From: Chryseobacterium paridis
Lineage (GTDB): Bacteria > Bacteroidota > Bacteroidia > Flavobacteriales > Weeksellaceae
Direction: 5' to 3'
DNA length: 64,000 nt
NCBI RefSeq assembly: GCF_016595215.1
Contig: NZ_JAENHK010000010.1
Span: 62,001-126,000 of the forward strand
The position numbers and the translations under genes are program-made. Position 1 is the first letter of the stretch; each line of letters opens with the position of its first letter. Below the pieces are notes generated by a model. It did not search any database. It was not told the origin of the DNA and saw only the letters and a list, made by a program, of their open reading frames with translations. This document shows positions 17,227 through 25,594 of this stretch, piece by piece.

Positions 17227-19446
17227 ATGAAAATTAAACAATTATTCTATGTAGTACTGTTTGTCTTTTCTATTTCTTTAGGGAAAGCTCAGGACTTTTT
17301 TACGCCTATCAGTGAAAGGAGTATCAAATCCGAAACTGTTCAACCTGAAAAATTCCTTACTTATACATTGAATGTATCAGGAATGAAGAACTATTTCAAC
17401 GCTGTTCCGGAGTTGAGAGATAATGATTCTAAAGATAACGCACCGATTATTGTTCTGCCTATGCCGAACGGAACAAAAGCGAAATTCAAGATCTGGAAAT
17501 CTTCGGTGATGGCACCTGAATTAGCACAGAAATTTCCTCAACTCGTTACTTTTACAGGGCAGGGTGTCGATGATAAATATGCAACTATAAAATTAGATTT
17601 TACAGAACTGGGATTCCATGCTCAAATAAAATCGGTGGTAAGCGGGGACATATATATTGATCCTTATGCAAAAACTGATATTAATAATTATATCATTTAC
17701 AACAAAAGTGATTTAATTGACAGGAACCCAAGAACCTGTGGTACAAAAGACGAGGAAATACAAGCAGAAAAAAAAAGCGCTCAAAAAACCGTTACCCCAA
17801 GCGTAGGAAATCAAATTAGAATTTTCAGGTTTGTAGTAGCATGTACCAATCAATATGCAAAAGCAGCAACAGGATTAGCTGCACCTACGGTTGCTCAAAC
17901 CTTGTCAGCAATCGTAACTTCTGTAAACAGAGTAAATGGGGTGTACGAACAGGAAGTAGCTGCAAGACTGATCTTAGTTCCTAATGAAACCAATGTTATT
18001 TTTACGAATGCTGCTACAGATCCTTTTACCGGTAATGATGATGCATATACCTTGATTGATGAAAGCCAGGCTCAGATTGATGCACTGATAGGAAGTGCTA
18101 ATTATGATATAGGACATACCTTTAGTACAGGAGGTGGCGGATTGGCCGGATTAGGAGTTATTTGTGTTAATGGTCAAAAAGGAAGTGGAATTACAGGATC
18201 ACCCAATCCTGTTGGAGATCCATATGATATAGATTATGTAGCTCACGAAGTAGGACATCAGTTCGGAGGTCCACATACTTTTAATGCTACAACAAGCAGC
18301 TGCAATGGTAACAGGTCAGCATCTAATGCGGTAGAACCAGGAAGTGGTATTACGATTATGGCATACGCAGGTATTTGTGGAGCTTTAAATAATTTAGCTA
18401 ATAATAGTATTCCAATTTTCCATACACGTTCTTTCCAGTCAATTACTTCAACAATTCAGGCAGCAACATGCCAGGTAACAACTCCTGTTTCCAATACAGC
18501 GCCTGTTGTAAATGCAGGGAGCGACTATACAATCCCTTTAAATACCCCTTTTAAATTAACAGGTTCTGCAACAGACGCACAAGGGAACGCACTTACTTAT
18601 TGTTGGGAACAAAATGATGTAGGTCCGGCAGGAAACTGGAATGCAGCTACTGGAAATGCTCCATTATTCAGATCATTTTTACCAGTTACTGCACCTTACA
18701 GATATTTCCCGAAAATTGCTGATGTATTAAGCAATACAACAGTTAAAGGAGAGGTTTTACCTACTTATGCCAGATCTATGGCATTTAGGTTGACCGTAAG
18801 AGATAATAATGCAGGTTGTGCAGGTGTTGCTAATGATGATGTTGCGATTACTGTTGATGGAGGTTCAGGACCATTTAAAGTAACTTCACCTGCTACGGTT
18901 ACAGCATGGATGGGAAATACTTCTCAAACCGTAACATGGGATGTTGCCAATACAACGGCTGCCCCTGTAAGCTGTGCTAATGTAAGTATTTTGCTTTCTA
19001 CTGATGGAGGTCTTACTTATCCAATTACGATTCTGGCTTCTACACCCAATGATGGTTCGCAAGTGATTACAGTTCCTAATATTACAACAAATCAGGCGAG
19101 AATTATGGTGGCCAGTGTGGGAAATGTTTTCTACCACATCAACCCTGTTACTTTTACAATTAATGAAAATTTAGCGGTGAATGAAGTATCTAAGGATAAT
19201 GATGTATTTGTAATATATCCTAATCCAAGCAAAGGAGTATTGAATATTAAGTTTACAAAACAAAATGATATTTTCGATATTGCTGTATATGATGTAACAG
19301 GAAGATTGGTATTTAGTAAGATAGGGAATAGATTGAATCAGGATAAGGTTGCTTCGTTTAGCTTAGATCAATTAGTTAAGGGAGAGTACATGATTAATGT
19401 TAAATCAAAAAATATTGACAAAACAATCAAGTGGATTAAAGAATAA
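17227..19446 (+). CDS. Secreted reprolysin-type zinc metalloprotease with T9SS sorting domain
   Basis: A 739-residue exported protease. A signal peptide (to about GKAQ, residue 21) is followed by a prodomain (about 25-190), the catalytic domain with the zinc motif HEVGHQFGGPH (H340, E341, H344, H350) and a Met-turn (ITIMAYAGIC), then beta-sandwich repeats (PVVNAGSDYTIPLNTPFKL and a following Ig-like module, about 420-640), and a type A T9SS C-terminal sorting domain (VYPNPSKGVLNIKF-like, about 660-739). It should be secreted by the type IX system and anchored or released at the surface, where it could degrade host or environmental protein. A terminator follows. Confidence 0.93.
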   Translation: MKIKQLFYVVLFVFSISLGKAQDFFTPISERSIKSETVQPEKFLTYTLNVSGMKNYFNAVPELRDNDSKDNAPIIVLPMPNGTKAKFKIWKSSVMAPELAQKFPQLVTFTGQGVDDKYATIKLDFTELGFHAQIKSVVSGDIYIDPYAKTDINNYIIYNKSDLIDRNPRTCGTKDEEIQAEKKSAQKTVTPSVGNQIRIFRFVVACTNQYAKAATGLAAPTVAQTLSAIVTSVNRVNGVYEQEVAARLILVPNETNVIFTNAATDPFTGNDDAYTLIDESQAQIDALIGSANYDIGHTFSTGGGGLAGLGVICVNGQKGSGITGSPNPVGDPYDIDYVAHEVGHQFGGPHTFNATTSSCNGNRSASNAVEPGSGITIMAYAGICGALNNLANNSIPIFHTRSFQSITSTIQAATCQVTTPVSNTAPVVNAGSDYTIPLNTPFKLTGSATDAQGNALTYCWEQNDVGPAGNWNAATGNAPLFRSFLPVTAPYRYFPKIADVLSNTTVKGEVLPTYARSMAFRLTVRDNNAGCAGVANDDVAITVDGGSGPFKVTSPATVTAWMGNTSQTVTWDVANTTAAPVSCANVSILLSTDGGLTYPITILASTPNDGSQVITVPNITTNQARIMVASVGNVFYHINPVTFTINENLAVNEVSKDNDVFVIYPNPSKGVLNIKFTKQNDIFDIAVYDVTGRLVFSKIGNRLNQDKVASFSLDQLVKGEYMINVKSKNIDKTIKWIKE

Positions 19447-19507
19447 TATATAGTAATGATTTTAAAATTTTCAAGTAAAAATGAAAATTATTACATAATA
19501 CAACTGA

Positions 19508-19538
19508 AAAAGAGAAGCAATTGCTTCTCTTTTTTTAT
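19508..19538 (+). terminator. Intrinsic terminator of the metalloprotease gene
   Basis: AGAGAAGCAA pairs perfectly with TTGCTTCTCT (19511-19530) and is followed by seven T. The hairpin lies about 65 nt after the stop. Confidence 0.85.
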
Positions 19539-19547
19539 GACGCGTTA

Positions 19548-19596
19548 AAAAAATATTTTAACGTAAATAATGGAAATTAAAATGCAGAACACACTT
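19548..19596 (+). repeat. Left copy of an imperfect direct repeat bounding the decayed array
   Basis: AAAATATTTTAAC, a few variable bases, and GGAAATTAAAATGCAGAAC then ACACTT recur with few changes at 24277-24323. The two copies lie about 4.7 kb apart on either side of the array of small secreted-protein genes. They may be the footprint of an insertion or of a duplication. Confidence 0.55.
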
Positions 19597-19762
19597 GGAG
19601 CTTAAGGCTAAATTGGGGAAATTTGCTACTGAAGAAACTATTCGCTATATTGAGACGAGAGCTTATATGGAAGAAGCAAAATGGGGACTAAATATTTCAA
19701 CAATAGTACAAGACCATATAATTAGAGCAATGCCACGAATACTATCTACTTATAGATATTAA
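19571..19762 (+). pseudogene. Orphan coding tail, possible toxin C-terminus
   Basis: An open frame of 63 codons without a start, preceded by in-frame stops, reads as protein: residues such as LKAKLGKFATEETIRYIE, then TRAYMEEAKWGLNI and a close in RILSTYRY. It ends 15 nt before the ATG of the next small secreted protein gene. The arrangement (a broken tail, then a small gene) repeats further on, so it may be the last part of a polymorphic toxin whose immunity gene survives. The family cannot be named from sight. Confidence 0.45.
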
Positions 19763-19777
19763 TAATACAAAAAACAT

Positions 19778-20305
19778 ATGCATAAAGTCGTTATTATATT
19801 TTTTTTACTATCATTTATATTTTTTACTTCTCAAGTTAAAATTAGTAATAAAGATTGCCTTAAAATTAGTACAGAAGTAGAAACATTATTCTACGGATAC
19901 CCTAATAACTTTATTATTACAAATAATACGGATAATAATTATTTACTAAATATTAGTGGATTTCTGGGTACTTCCAATATCTATGCAAATAAAGAAAGAC
20001 TATTGCCTAATAAACCAGGGTTTTCTTCAAATCCAATGGATTGGAATAACGAAGAATGTAAAAGAAATATCTTATTAGTTCCAAAATATAAAACAGTAAA
20101 ATCTATTTTACATATTAATGTAATTAAAGGATTCTATGAATTAGATGATAACAAAAAATATGAGATAGATTTTGAGAGCACCCATACATCAATGTCACCT
20201 TATTACTATGGTTGTACGAAATATGTAGATAGCTTTGTAAATCAGGGGTATAAAATTTATGATGGAAAACTACAAGGCAAATTAGAACTTATTCTAAAGA
20301 AATAA
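19778..20305 (+). CDS. Small secreted protein of unknown function, copy 1 (immunity-like)
   Basis: A 175-residue protein with an N-terminal signal peptide (VVIIFFLLSFIFFTSQ). The mature part has three Cys (KDCLK, EECKR, YYGC) and is predicted as mainly beta. No family is recognised. A near-identical paralogue lies at 22623-23150 (about 19 substitutions by eye, near 89 percent identity), and homology continues for about 100 bp downstream of both, so this is a recent segmental duplication. Its place behind a broken coding tail suggests an orphan immunity protein, but that is inference. Confidence 0.65.
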   Translation: MHKVVIIFFLLSFIFFTSQVKISNKDCLKISTEVETLFYGYPNNFIITNNTDNNYLLNISGFLGTSNIYANKERLLPNKPGFSSNPMDWNNEECKRNILLVPKYKTVKSILHINVIKGFYELDDNKKYEIDFESTHTSMSPYYYGCTKYVDSFVNQGYKIYDGKLQGKLELILKK

Positions 20306-20408
20306 CATATAATTCTGCAATGTAACTTATTTAGAGACTACTATTATATAATAAAATATCACTAAACCAGTAATTGTGTTTTACTTCACAGAGGGCATGC
20401 TGTAAGAG
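20306..20408 (+). repeat. Duplicated 3' flank of copy 1
   Basis: The sequence after the stop of the 19778 gene (TATAATTCTGCAATGTA, then an AT-rich stretch ending in GGCATGCTGTAAGA) matches the flank after the 22623 gene (23151-23252) with modest divergence. The duplicated unit is therefore about 630 bp: gene plus flank. Confidence 0.7.
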
Positions 20409-20765
20409 CCTTACAGGATACCAATCGTAATTATGTATTGACGAACAGTTTTGGAAGTGATGATCTAATAAAAGTGGTAATGATTATATCACGAGGATTA
20501 TCGAGAGGAATTTCATCTATTATTGTAGATGGTAATTTTAGGCAAGGGTTTAGACAAAGGGTAATTACCAGTGGCTTAAATCACGAGGAAGGATCCAATT
20601 TGGATTTCAATCGGGTAGATCATTATTATCTAGTGATCCTCCTACTAATAAATGAGGACTAATTGGCTATGGTGATTATTGGGAGATGAGATATTTTGGG
20701 GGTAGTTTCAGGTACAAACCAAGCTACAATTAATTTATCCTATCAATATGGTTGGAAATTTTAAA
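20409..20765 (+). pseudogene. Frameshifted tail of a polymorphic (Rhs-like) toxin
   Basis: Three frames carry pieces of one protein. The first (about 20438-20600) reads RGLSRGISSIIVDGNFRQ, then RQRVITSGLNHEEGS, the style of the linker that precedes toxin domains in Rhs-type proteins. The second (to a TGA near 20656) reads QSGRSLLSSDPPTNK. The third ends VVSGTNQATINLSYQYGWKF with a TAA at 20763. Frameshifts and stops separate them, so the gene is dead. The lipoprotein gene starting at 20781 would be the matching immunity gene by position. Confidence 0.55.
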
Positions 20766-20780
20766 TCTATAAAAACTTTT

Positions 20781-21347
20781 ATGAAAATATTTAAATTTTT
20801 AGTTTACTTCATTTTTTTACTGCAATTCTCATATTGCAGTAAAAAAGAAACATCAGAATCAATAGGGCAAGAAATAATTCATCAAAACTTACCAATTATC
20901 CTAGATTCCATTGATAGATATTACGCTTTAACAGATAATATTTTATCTAATAATGAAAGGCGAAATAATACTGTGGAAGTTGAAGATTCAGTTAGCTATG
21001 ATGATTTTACACTTAATGAGTGTGTACCATGTCTAGTTGAAATAAAGAATGATAGGCTTAATATTAATCAAAATCGGTTTACAGAATTTAAAATAGATGT
21101 CCTACCAATTAATCAAATTAATGGATATGATATTGTTCTAACAAAACCTAAAAAAGGGCTTTATAATAGAAAAGTAATAGAAGTAAGTTTTAGCAATCTT
21201 TACATAGATAAGAATAAACAAAAAGCTTTTATAATAATAGAAAAAAGGGCGGCAAACTCTAAAGGAACAACTGTGGATGTTTATTTCTTTGAAAATAGAG
21301 AGAAAAAATGGAAATATTTAAAAAAGCAAAGAATAATGATTGGTTAA
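20781..21347 (+). CDS. Lipoprotein of unknown function (putative immunity protein)
   Basis: About 188 residues. I start at ATG 20781 (MKIFKFLVYFIFLLQFSYC), which gives a textbook lipoprotein signal with lipobox FSYC; the frame opens 11 codons earlier at another ATG inside the toxin relic. The mature part starts CSKKETSES. Two further Cys occur together (ECVPC). It has no recognised domain. It begins 15 nt after the stop of the broken toxin tail, the usual layout of a toxin/immunity pair, and a lipoprotein location would suit protection in the periplasm. Confidence 0.65.
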   Translation: MKIFKFLVYFIFLLQFSYCSKKETSESIGQEIIHQNLPIILDSIDRYYALTDNILSNNERRNNTVEVEDSVSYDDFTLNECVPCLVEIKNDRLNINQNRFTEFKIDVLPINQINGYDIVLTKPKKGLYNRKVIEVSFSNLYIDKNKQKAFIIIEKRAANSKGTTVDVYFFENREKKWKYLKKQRIMIG

Positions 21348-21432
21348 AAAAAATATCATATTGAGAAGATATGTATTAGTAACTTGCCTTTATGCAAATA
21401 AAGCATAACAACAATTTAAAAATGTTATAGAC

Positions 21433-21472
21433 TGCCCCAAAAAAGTTAGACCTTTTTAGGGGCATTTTTTAC
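21433..21472. repeat. Inverted repeat resembling an IS end scar (or terminator)
   Basis: TGCCCCAAAAA pairs with TTTTTAGGGGCA around a short loop, with flanking GAC and a T-run. GACTGCCCCAAAAAAGTTAG is the kind of sequence seen at termini of IS elements, but the hairpin could also act as a terminator for the 20781 gene. It lies 7 bp before the truncated gene copy at 21479, so it marks a rearrangement point. Confidence 0.5.
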
Positions 21473-21478
21473 GGAAAT

Positions 21479-21590
21479 CCCGGTTAGTCGTGAAGCATTT
21501 TATGTGAAAATTAATAGAAAAACGGGTGTGCTGGAATATGAATCAAAGGGGATATATTATAAGACCAGTGATTGCTATCTTTCATAAAAT
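21479..21590 (+). pseudogene. Truncated 3' copy of the 23504 gene
   Basis: 112 bp match the end of the gene at 23504-24112 (24004-24115) with four mismatches, including the stop codon. The 5' part is missing and is replaced by the inverted repeat at 21433-21472. This is a dead fragment left by duplication and deletion. Confidence 0.85.
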
Positions 21591-21726
21591 GGCTACAACC
21601 GCTTCAGAATTTTTTGCCCATCTACAATCGGATTATATGACAGGTGCAAATTTAAAATTCTCACCAGCTTTTAATCGATACTATCCAACTTACTACTTTA
21701 ATTCATTGATTAACGGTTTTAGATAA
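21589..21726 (+). pseudogene. Orphan 45-codon tail upstream of an immunity-like gene
   Basis: ATG at 21589 opens a short frame reading MATTASEFFAHLQSDYMTG, then LKFSPAFNRYYPTYYF and closing in INGFR. Its TAA overlaps the next ATG by one base (TAATG). The text has the look of the last part of a bacterial toxin domain, now without its body. It could be translated as a micro-protein, but a relic is more likely. Confidence 0.45.
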
Positions 21727-22394
21727 TGAAAACATTTTTTTCTTTTTTTTGTATTATATTATTGGTTTTAACATATAAAGCTCAGAAAATACAGATTGTA
21801 AGTATTAATAATCCGCAAGGTTACCTAATGGTGAAGGTTCACAACACAACAGACAAAAAAATTGTGATTTATGAAAATTCTTTATATGTGAGATTCGAGC
21901 TATGGAATAATGAAAGGATTATTGGCTATGATAATTTCGCAAGAGAATATGATGAGTATAATTATAACAATGATTTTAGTAAAGTATTAATGGATAGAAC
22001 CCAAAAAAAATATAATATTGATTATAAGCAAACTTTTTACTTTTTGCAAAACACGAAAAGCAAAATTGTCATTCCTCCTGCATGCACGAAAGTTTTAAAG
22101 TTAAAAACATTTAGTGCTCCTACAAAACCACTTAGACCACTGGAAAAGACAGATTATTATCTTAAAGGTACTGTTTTCTTCAATGATGTTTTCTATCCTA
22201 AACAGTTTCTAGATTCCTTAGCTAAAAAGAATACAATAATTCTTAATAAAATAGATATTCCAAGAACAAAAATAGATATACACACTTTTTTTTCTAACGA
22301 ATTAGCCACTCCTCCAAAACTTCCCAAAGGACTTAAGTATGATGAAAAAACAGGAAAAATAGTTGAAGATAATAACGCAGTTAAAATTGATTAG
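21726..22394 (+). CDS. Secreted protein of unknown function (putative immunity protein)
   Basis: A 222-residue protein with a signal peptide (MKTFFSFFCIILLVLTYKAQ). The mature part is a beta-rich domain (about 20-150; VKVHNTTDKKIVIYENSLYV) followed by a Lys-rich tail ending in AVKID. There is one Cys in the mature part (PPACTK). I do not recognise a family. The start codon overlaps the stop of the preceding coding tail, so translation would be coupled to it, as in toxin/immunity pairs. Confidence 0.65.
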   Translation: MKTFFSFFCIILLVLTYKAQKIQIVSINNPQGYLMVKVHNTTDKKIVIYENSLYVRFELWNNERIIGYDNFAREYDEYNYNNDFSKVLMDRTQKKYNIDYKQTFYFLQNTKSKIVIPPACTKVLKLKTFSAPTKPLRPLEKTDYYLKGTVFFNDVFYPKQFLDSLAKKNTIILNKIDIPRTKIDIHTFFSNELATPPKLPKGLKYDEKTGKIVEDNNAVKID

Positions 22395-22458
22395 TAATTT
22401 GTATATACCGAAAGCTATCAATGGGCTGTATTTGTCTCAAAAATCTTTTTTCTAATAG

Positions 22459-22497
22459 AAAAGAGATATACATGCACAAACATTCGCTCTTTTTTTT
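22459..22497 (+). terminator. Candidate terminator after the 21726 gene
   Basis: AAAAGAG (22459-22465) pairs with CTCTTTT (22487-22493), followed by more T. The loop is long (about 21 nt), and a smaller competing hairpin (TCTTTT with AAAAGA) overlaps its left side, so efficiency is uncertain. Confidence 0.45.
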
Positions 22498-22525
22498 AAA
22501 TTAATGAAACGTCAATTACAGAATT

Positions 22526-22603
22526 ATGAAGAAAATTATTTTATTCCCATTTTGTTTTTTATTTAGCTTTTGTTTTAATCAAATGAAATCTAACAACGTA
22601 TAG
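22526..22603 (+). pseudogene. Lipoprotein signal-peptide stub
   Basis: ATG at 22526 opens 25 codons: MKKIILFPFCFLFSFCFNQM and a stop at 22601. This is a complete lipoprotein-type signal sequence (lipobox FSFC or near) with no mature protein, so it is most probably the start of a deleted lipoprotein gene. The duplicated gene copy 2 begins 19 nt later. Confidence 0.5.
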
Positions 22604-22622
22604 ATATTAATTAATAAAAAAT

Positions 22623-23150
22623 ATGCTTAAAGTCGTTATTATATTTTTTTTACTATCATTTATATTTTTTACTTCTCAAGTTAAAATTAGTAATAAAGAT
22701 TGCCTTAAAATTAGTACTGAAGTAGAAACGTTATTCTACGGATACCCTAATAACTTTATTATTACAAATAATACGGATAATAATTATTTACTAAATATTA
22801 GTGGATTTCTGGGTACCTCCAATATCTATGTAAATAAAGAAAGACTATTACCTATTAAACCAGAATTTTCTTCAAATCCTATGGATTGGAACAACGAAGA
22901 ATGTAAAAGAAATATCTTATTAATTCCAAAGCACCAAACAGTAAAATCTGTTTTGCATATTAACGTAATTAGAGGATTCTATGAATTTGATGATAGCAAA
23001 AAATATGAGATAGATTTTGAGACTACCCATACAACAAATTCACCTTATTATTATGGTTGCAAAAAATATGTAGATAGCTTATTAAATCAGGGGTATAAAA
23101 TTTATGATGGAAAACTAAAAGGTAAATTAGAACTTATTCTAAAGAAATAA
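22623..23150 (+). CDS. Small secreted protein of unknown function, copy 2 (immunity-like)
   Basis: A 175-residue paralogue of the 19778 gene with the same signal peptide and the same three Cys. Differences cluster in the second half (for example VPKYKT to IPKHQT, and ESTHTSMS to ETTHTTNS), so the copies are diverging at the protein level while both stay open. This suggests that both are functional. Upstream there is only a lipoprotein stub, so this copy has no preceding toxin tail of its own. Confidence 0.65.
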   Translation: MLKVVIIFFLLSFIFFTSQVKISNKDCLKISTEVETLFYGYPNNFIITNNTDNNYLLNISGFLGTSNIYVNKERLLPIKPEFSSNPMDWNNEECKRNILLIPKHQTVKSVLHINVIRGFYEFDDSKKYEIDFETTHTTNSPYYYGCKKYVDSLLNQGYKIYDGKLKGKLELILKK

Positions 23151-23503
23151 AATATAATTCTGCAATGTAGCTTATTTAGAGAATACTTTCATATAATAAA
23201 AAGATCATTGAACCTGTAATTATGTTTTACTGAACAGATGGCATGCTGTAAGATGAGACTATGTATGCATTAGAAATCGGAAGTTTTAATTTATCCTTCT
23301 TATCAGAGGGGGGCTCTTTCGCTGTTTGAAGTGGAATATAACAGGTTACTTAGAGTTCTTAAATCTAAAATAATTATACAATGAATTTTTTATTATGAAC
23401 TGCAAATTTTTTGATAATCTTACACGTGACGGCTACTAGTATTTTTATTAATATTAATAAAAAAACGAGGCTTATTTTATTTCAATACCATAAAAAAACT
23501 TCA
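23151..23503 (+). other. 353-bp gap: duplicated flank and non-coding remnant
   Basis: The first 100 bp repeat the flank of copy 1 (20306-20408). The rest (to 23503) holds no intact frame. Stretches between 23260 and 23370 look like decayed coding sequence but I could not assemble a protein from them. No promoter was recognised for the next gene. Confidence 0.4.
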
Positions 23504-24112
23504 ATGAAGATAATGTTAATGTTTTCTATTTTATTTTCTAATTTAATATTTAGTCAAATAATTGTCCCTAGTGATTATATAAAGATTCCAGATACTTTAA
23601 GATCTAGAAATGATTTATATAAGTTTATAATTCCAAATCAAAAATATGAATATTGGAAGGTTATGCGTAAAGATGATACCCTGGAAGAAAAGTTGATTTA
23701 TGAAAATAAAGAAGTAAAGAATATAAAGTATGTGAAAACTCATTCATCTGAAAAAGGATTTTTTAGAGAATGCTTGCCTGGTTGGTGTTTCACTTATATA
23801 ACGGCATATCAAAATAAAAAACCGAAATATTTTACGAGTGAAAGAGAATTGAAAGATTTTATAGGATATGTTGACAATTTACCTGAAGCATTACTTCTCG
23901 CTAGAACTTATAATTTATTGTTTGATTACAAAAATCCGATTGGAGGATCTTTCAAGATAGATAAAGATTTTATTTATCTATATCTAGCAAAATTTGAAAA
24001 TTGCCCGGTTAGTCGTGAAGCATTCTATGTAAAAATTAATAGAAAAACGGGTGTGCTTGAATATGAATCAAAGGGGATATATTATAAGACCAGTGATTGT
24101 TATCTTTCATAA
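23504..24112 (+). CDS. Secreted protein of unknown function
   Basis: A 202-residue protein. I start at ATG 23504 (MKIMLMFSILFSNLIFSQ), which gives a clean signal peptide; the frame is open further upstream but adds a non-secretory extension. The mature part has Cys pairs (ECLPGWC) and two late Cys (ENCPVSRE, SDCYLS), so disulfides are possible. The end of the gene is duplicated as a 112-bp fragment at 21479-21590. It belongs to the same array of small secreted proteins; immunity or effector roles are both possible. Confidence 0.65.
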   Translation: MKIMLMFSILFSNLIFSQIIVPSDYIKIPDTLRSRNDLYKFIIPNQKYEYWKVMRKDDTLEEKLIYENKEVKNIKYVKTHSSEKGFFRECLPGWCFTYITAYQNKKPKYFTSERELKDFIGYVDNLPEALLLARTYNLLFDYKNPIGGSFKIDKDFIYLYLAKFENCPVSREAFYVKINRKTGVLEYESKGIYYKTSDCYLS

Positions 24113-24160
24113 AATTGCTTTTTTATAATTAGCATTAGCTTGAAAAAATAATGATTAAAT

Positions 24161-24256
24161 GAGGCTGTCTCAAAAGTCCCTCTCTCTGATTCCATCTAAC
24201 CACTTTTGTCATTTAGGAGATTCTCAGAGTAGAGCATTACATTTTGAGACAGTCTT
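24161..24256. mobile_element. MITE-like element or IS remnant with 13-bp inverted ends
   Basis: GGCTGTCTCAAAA (24163-24175) and TTTTGAGACAGTC (24242-24254) are inverted repeats with one mismatch, about 95 bp apart. GAGGCTGTCTCAAAAG-type ends are known from Bacteroidetes insertion sequences. The inside has no coding frame; it contains TTTGTCATTT and GGAGATTCTC, reminiscent of the dispersed repeat seen at 54028-54060. It may alternatively act as a terminator for the 23504 gene. Confidence 0.5.
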
Positions 24257-24276
24257 TTTTTTATAAATCATTTCTT

Positions 24277-24323
24277 AAAATATTTTAACAGAAATGGTGG
24301 AAATTAAAATGCAAAACATACTT
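24277..24323 (+). repeat. Right copy of the imperfect direct repeat bounding the decayed array
   Basis: Partner of 19548-19596 (AAAATATTTTAAC, then GGAAATTAAAATGCAAAAC and ATACTT). The remaining gap up to 24520 holds no gene; it has a TATATTTG (24452-24459) that matches the -7 box for the gene starting at 24521, without a good -33. Confidence 0.55.
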
Positions 24324-24520
24324 ATTCATAAAATGCCTGTAGCTGGCTATAGAATGCTTTTTATATGAATTCTATACCTATTCCACCTGTGAAAACAGAA
24401 GTAGGATTGAATAATTCTTTTTGCTGAACACTATTTATTGACAATAGTCGTTATATTTGTCTAACCATTTTAATTTTTTGTATTAAAATGAATTGAAATA
24501 TGAAATATTGTAACCTTTAA

Positions 24521-25579
24521 ATGACAAGTAAAATCATTGGTGTAGGAAACTACATTCCCCCAGAAACCATTACCAATTTATTCTTTGATAAACACAATTT
24601 TATAAACAAAAGCGGCGAGTCATTAAAAGAAAGTAATGCTATTATTGCTAGTAAGCTAAAAGACATTACAGGTATTGAAGAGAGAAGATATGCACGACAT
24701 GATCAGGTTACTTCTGATCTTGGTTTTATCGCTGCAGAAGCAGCCATAGAAAATGCTGGAATTGACCGTGAAACGATAGATTATATCGTATTTGCCCATA
24801 ACTTTGGCGATGTACGTTTTGGGACTGTTCAGTCTGATATGGTTCCCAGTCTTGCTTCAAGAGTCAAGCATTTACTAAAGATCAAAAATAATTATTGTGT
24901 CGCTTATGATGTATTATTCGGATGTCCCGGCTGGATCGAAGGTGTTATTCAGGCTAATGCATTTATTAAGTCAGGTATGGCTAAAAGATGTCTGGTTATT
25001 GGAGCAGAAACGCTTTCCAGAGTGTCCGATATTCATGACAGAGATAGCATGATCTATGCAGATGGGGCAGGAGCTGCTATTTTGGAAATTTCTGATGAAG
25101 ACAAAGGAATAAAATCTCATGTTTCAGCCTCTTTTACATTGAATGAAAAAGATTATCTGTTTTTCGGAAAATCATACAACAATGAGAGATGTCCGGATAC
25201 GAAATATATCAAGATGGATGGACGTAAAATTTATGAATTTGCGCTTTCCAATGTACCTGATGCCATGAAGAAATGCCTTGATGACAGTGGCTATCAAATC
25301 ACCGAGTTGAATAAGATCATTATTCATCAGGCTAATGAAAAAATGGATGAAGCTATTGTAAAAAGATTTTATCAGTTGTATGATAGCCCCATGCCGGAAG
25401 ATGTGATGCCGATGGTTATTAAAAAGCTAGGAAACAGCAGCGTTGCAACAATTCCATCATTACTTGCTATGATATTAAATGATGAACTGGATTCTCATGA
25501 TATCAATGAAGGTGATGTTGTTTTATTTGCGTCGGTAGGCGCCGGGATGAATATTAACGCATTTGTATATAAATTTTAA
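24521..25579 (+). CDS. 3-oxoacyl-ACP synthase III (KASIII/FabH-like) family protein
   Basis: A 352-residue thiolase-fold enzyme. The catalytic triad is visible: C135 in VLFGCPGW, His in IIHQANEKM (about 273) and Asn in KKLGNSSVAT (about 306). It would condense an acyl-CoA with malonyl-ACP in fatty-acid or secondary-metabolite synthesis. FabH proper is usually about 320-335 residues and clustered with plsX or rpmF; this longer, solitary gene may be a paralogue for a specialised lipid. It is not linked to the RiPP island: the tRNA lies between. Confidence 0.88.
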   Translation: MTSKIIGVGNYIPPETITNLFFDKHNFINKSGESLKESNAIIASKLKDITGIEERRYARHDQVTSDLGFIAAEAAIENAGIDRETIDYIVFAHNFGDVRFGTVQSDMVPSLASRVKHLLKIKNNYCVAYDVLFGCPGWIEGVIQANAFIKSGMAKRCLVIGAETLSRVSDIHDRDSMIYADGAGAAILEISDEDKGIKSHVSASFTLNEKDYLFFGKSYNNERCPDTKYIKMDGRKIYEFALSNVPDAMKKCLDDSGYQITELNKIIIHQANEKMDEAIVKRFYQLYDSPMPEDVMPMVIKKLGNSSVATIPSLLAMILNDELDSHDINEGDVVLFASVGAGMNINAFVYKF

Positions 25580-25594
25580 ATTTTTATACATAGA

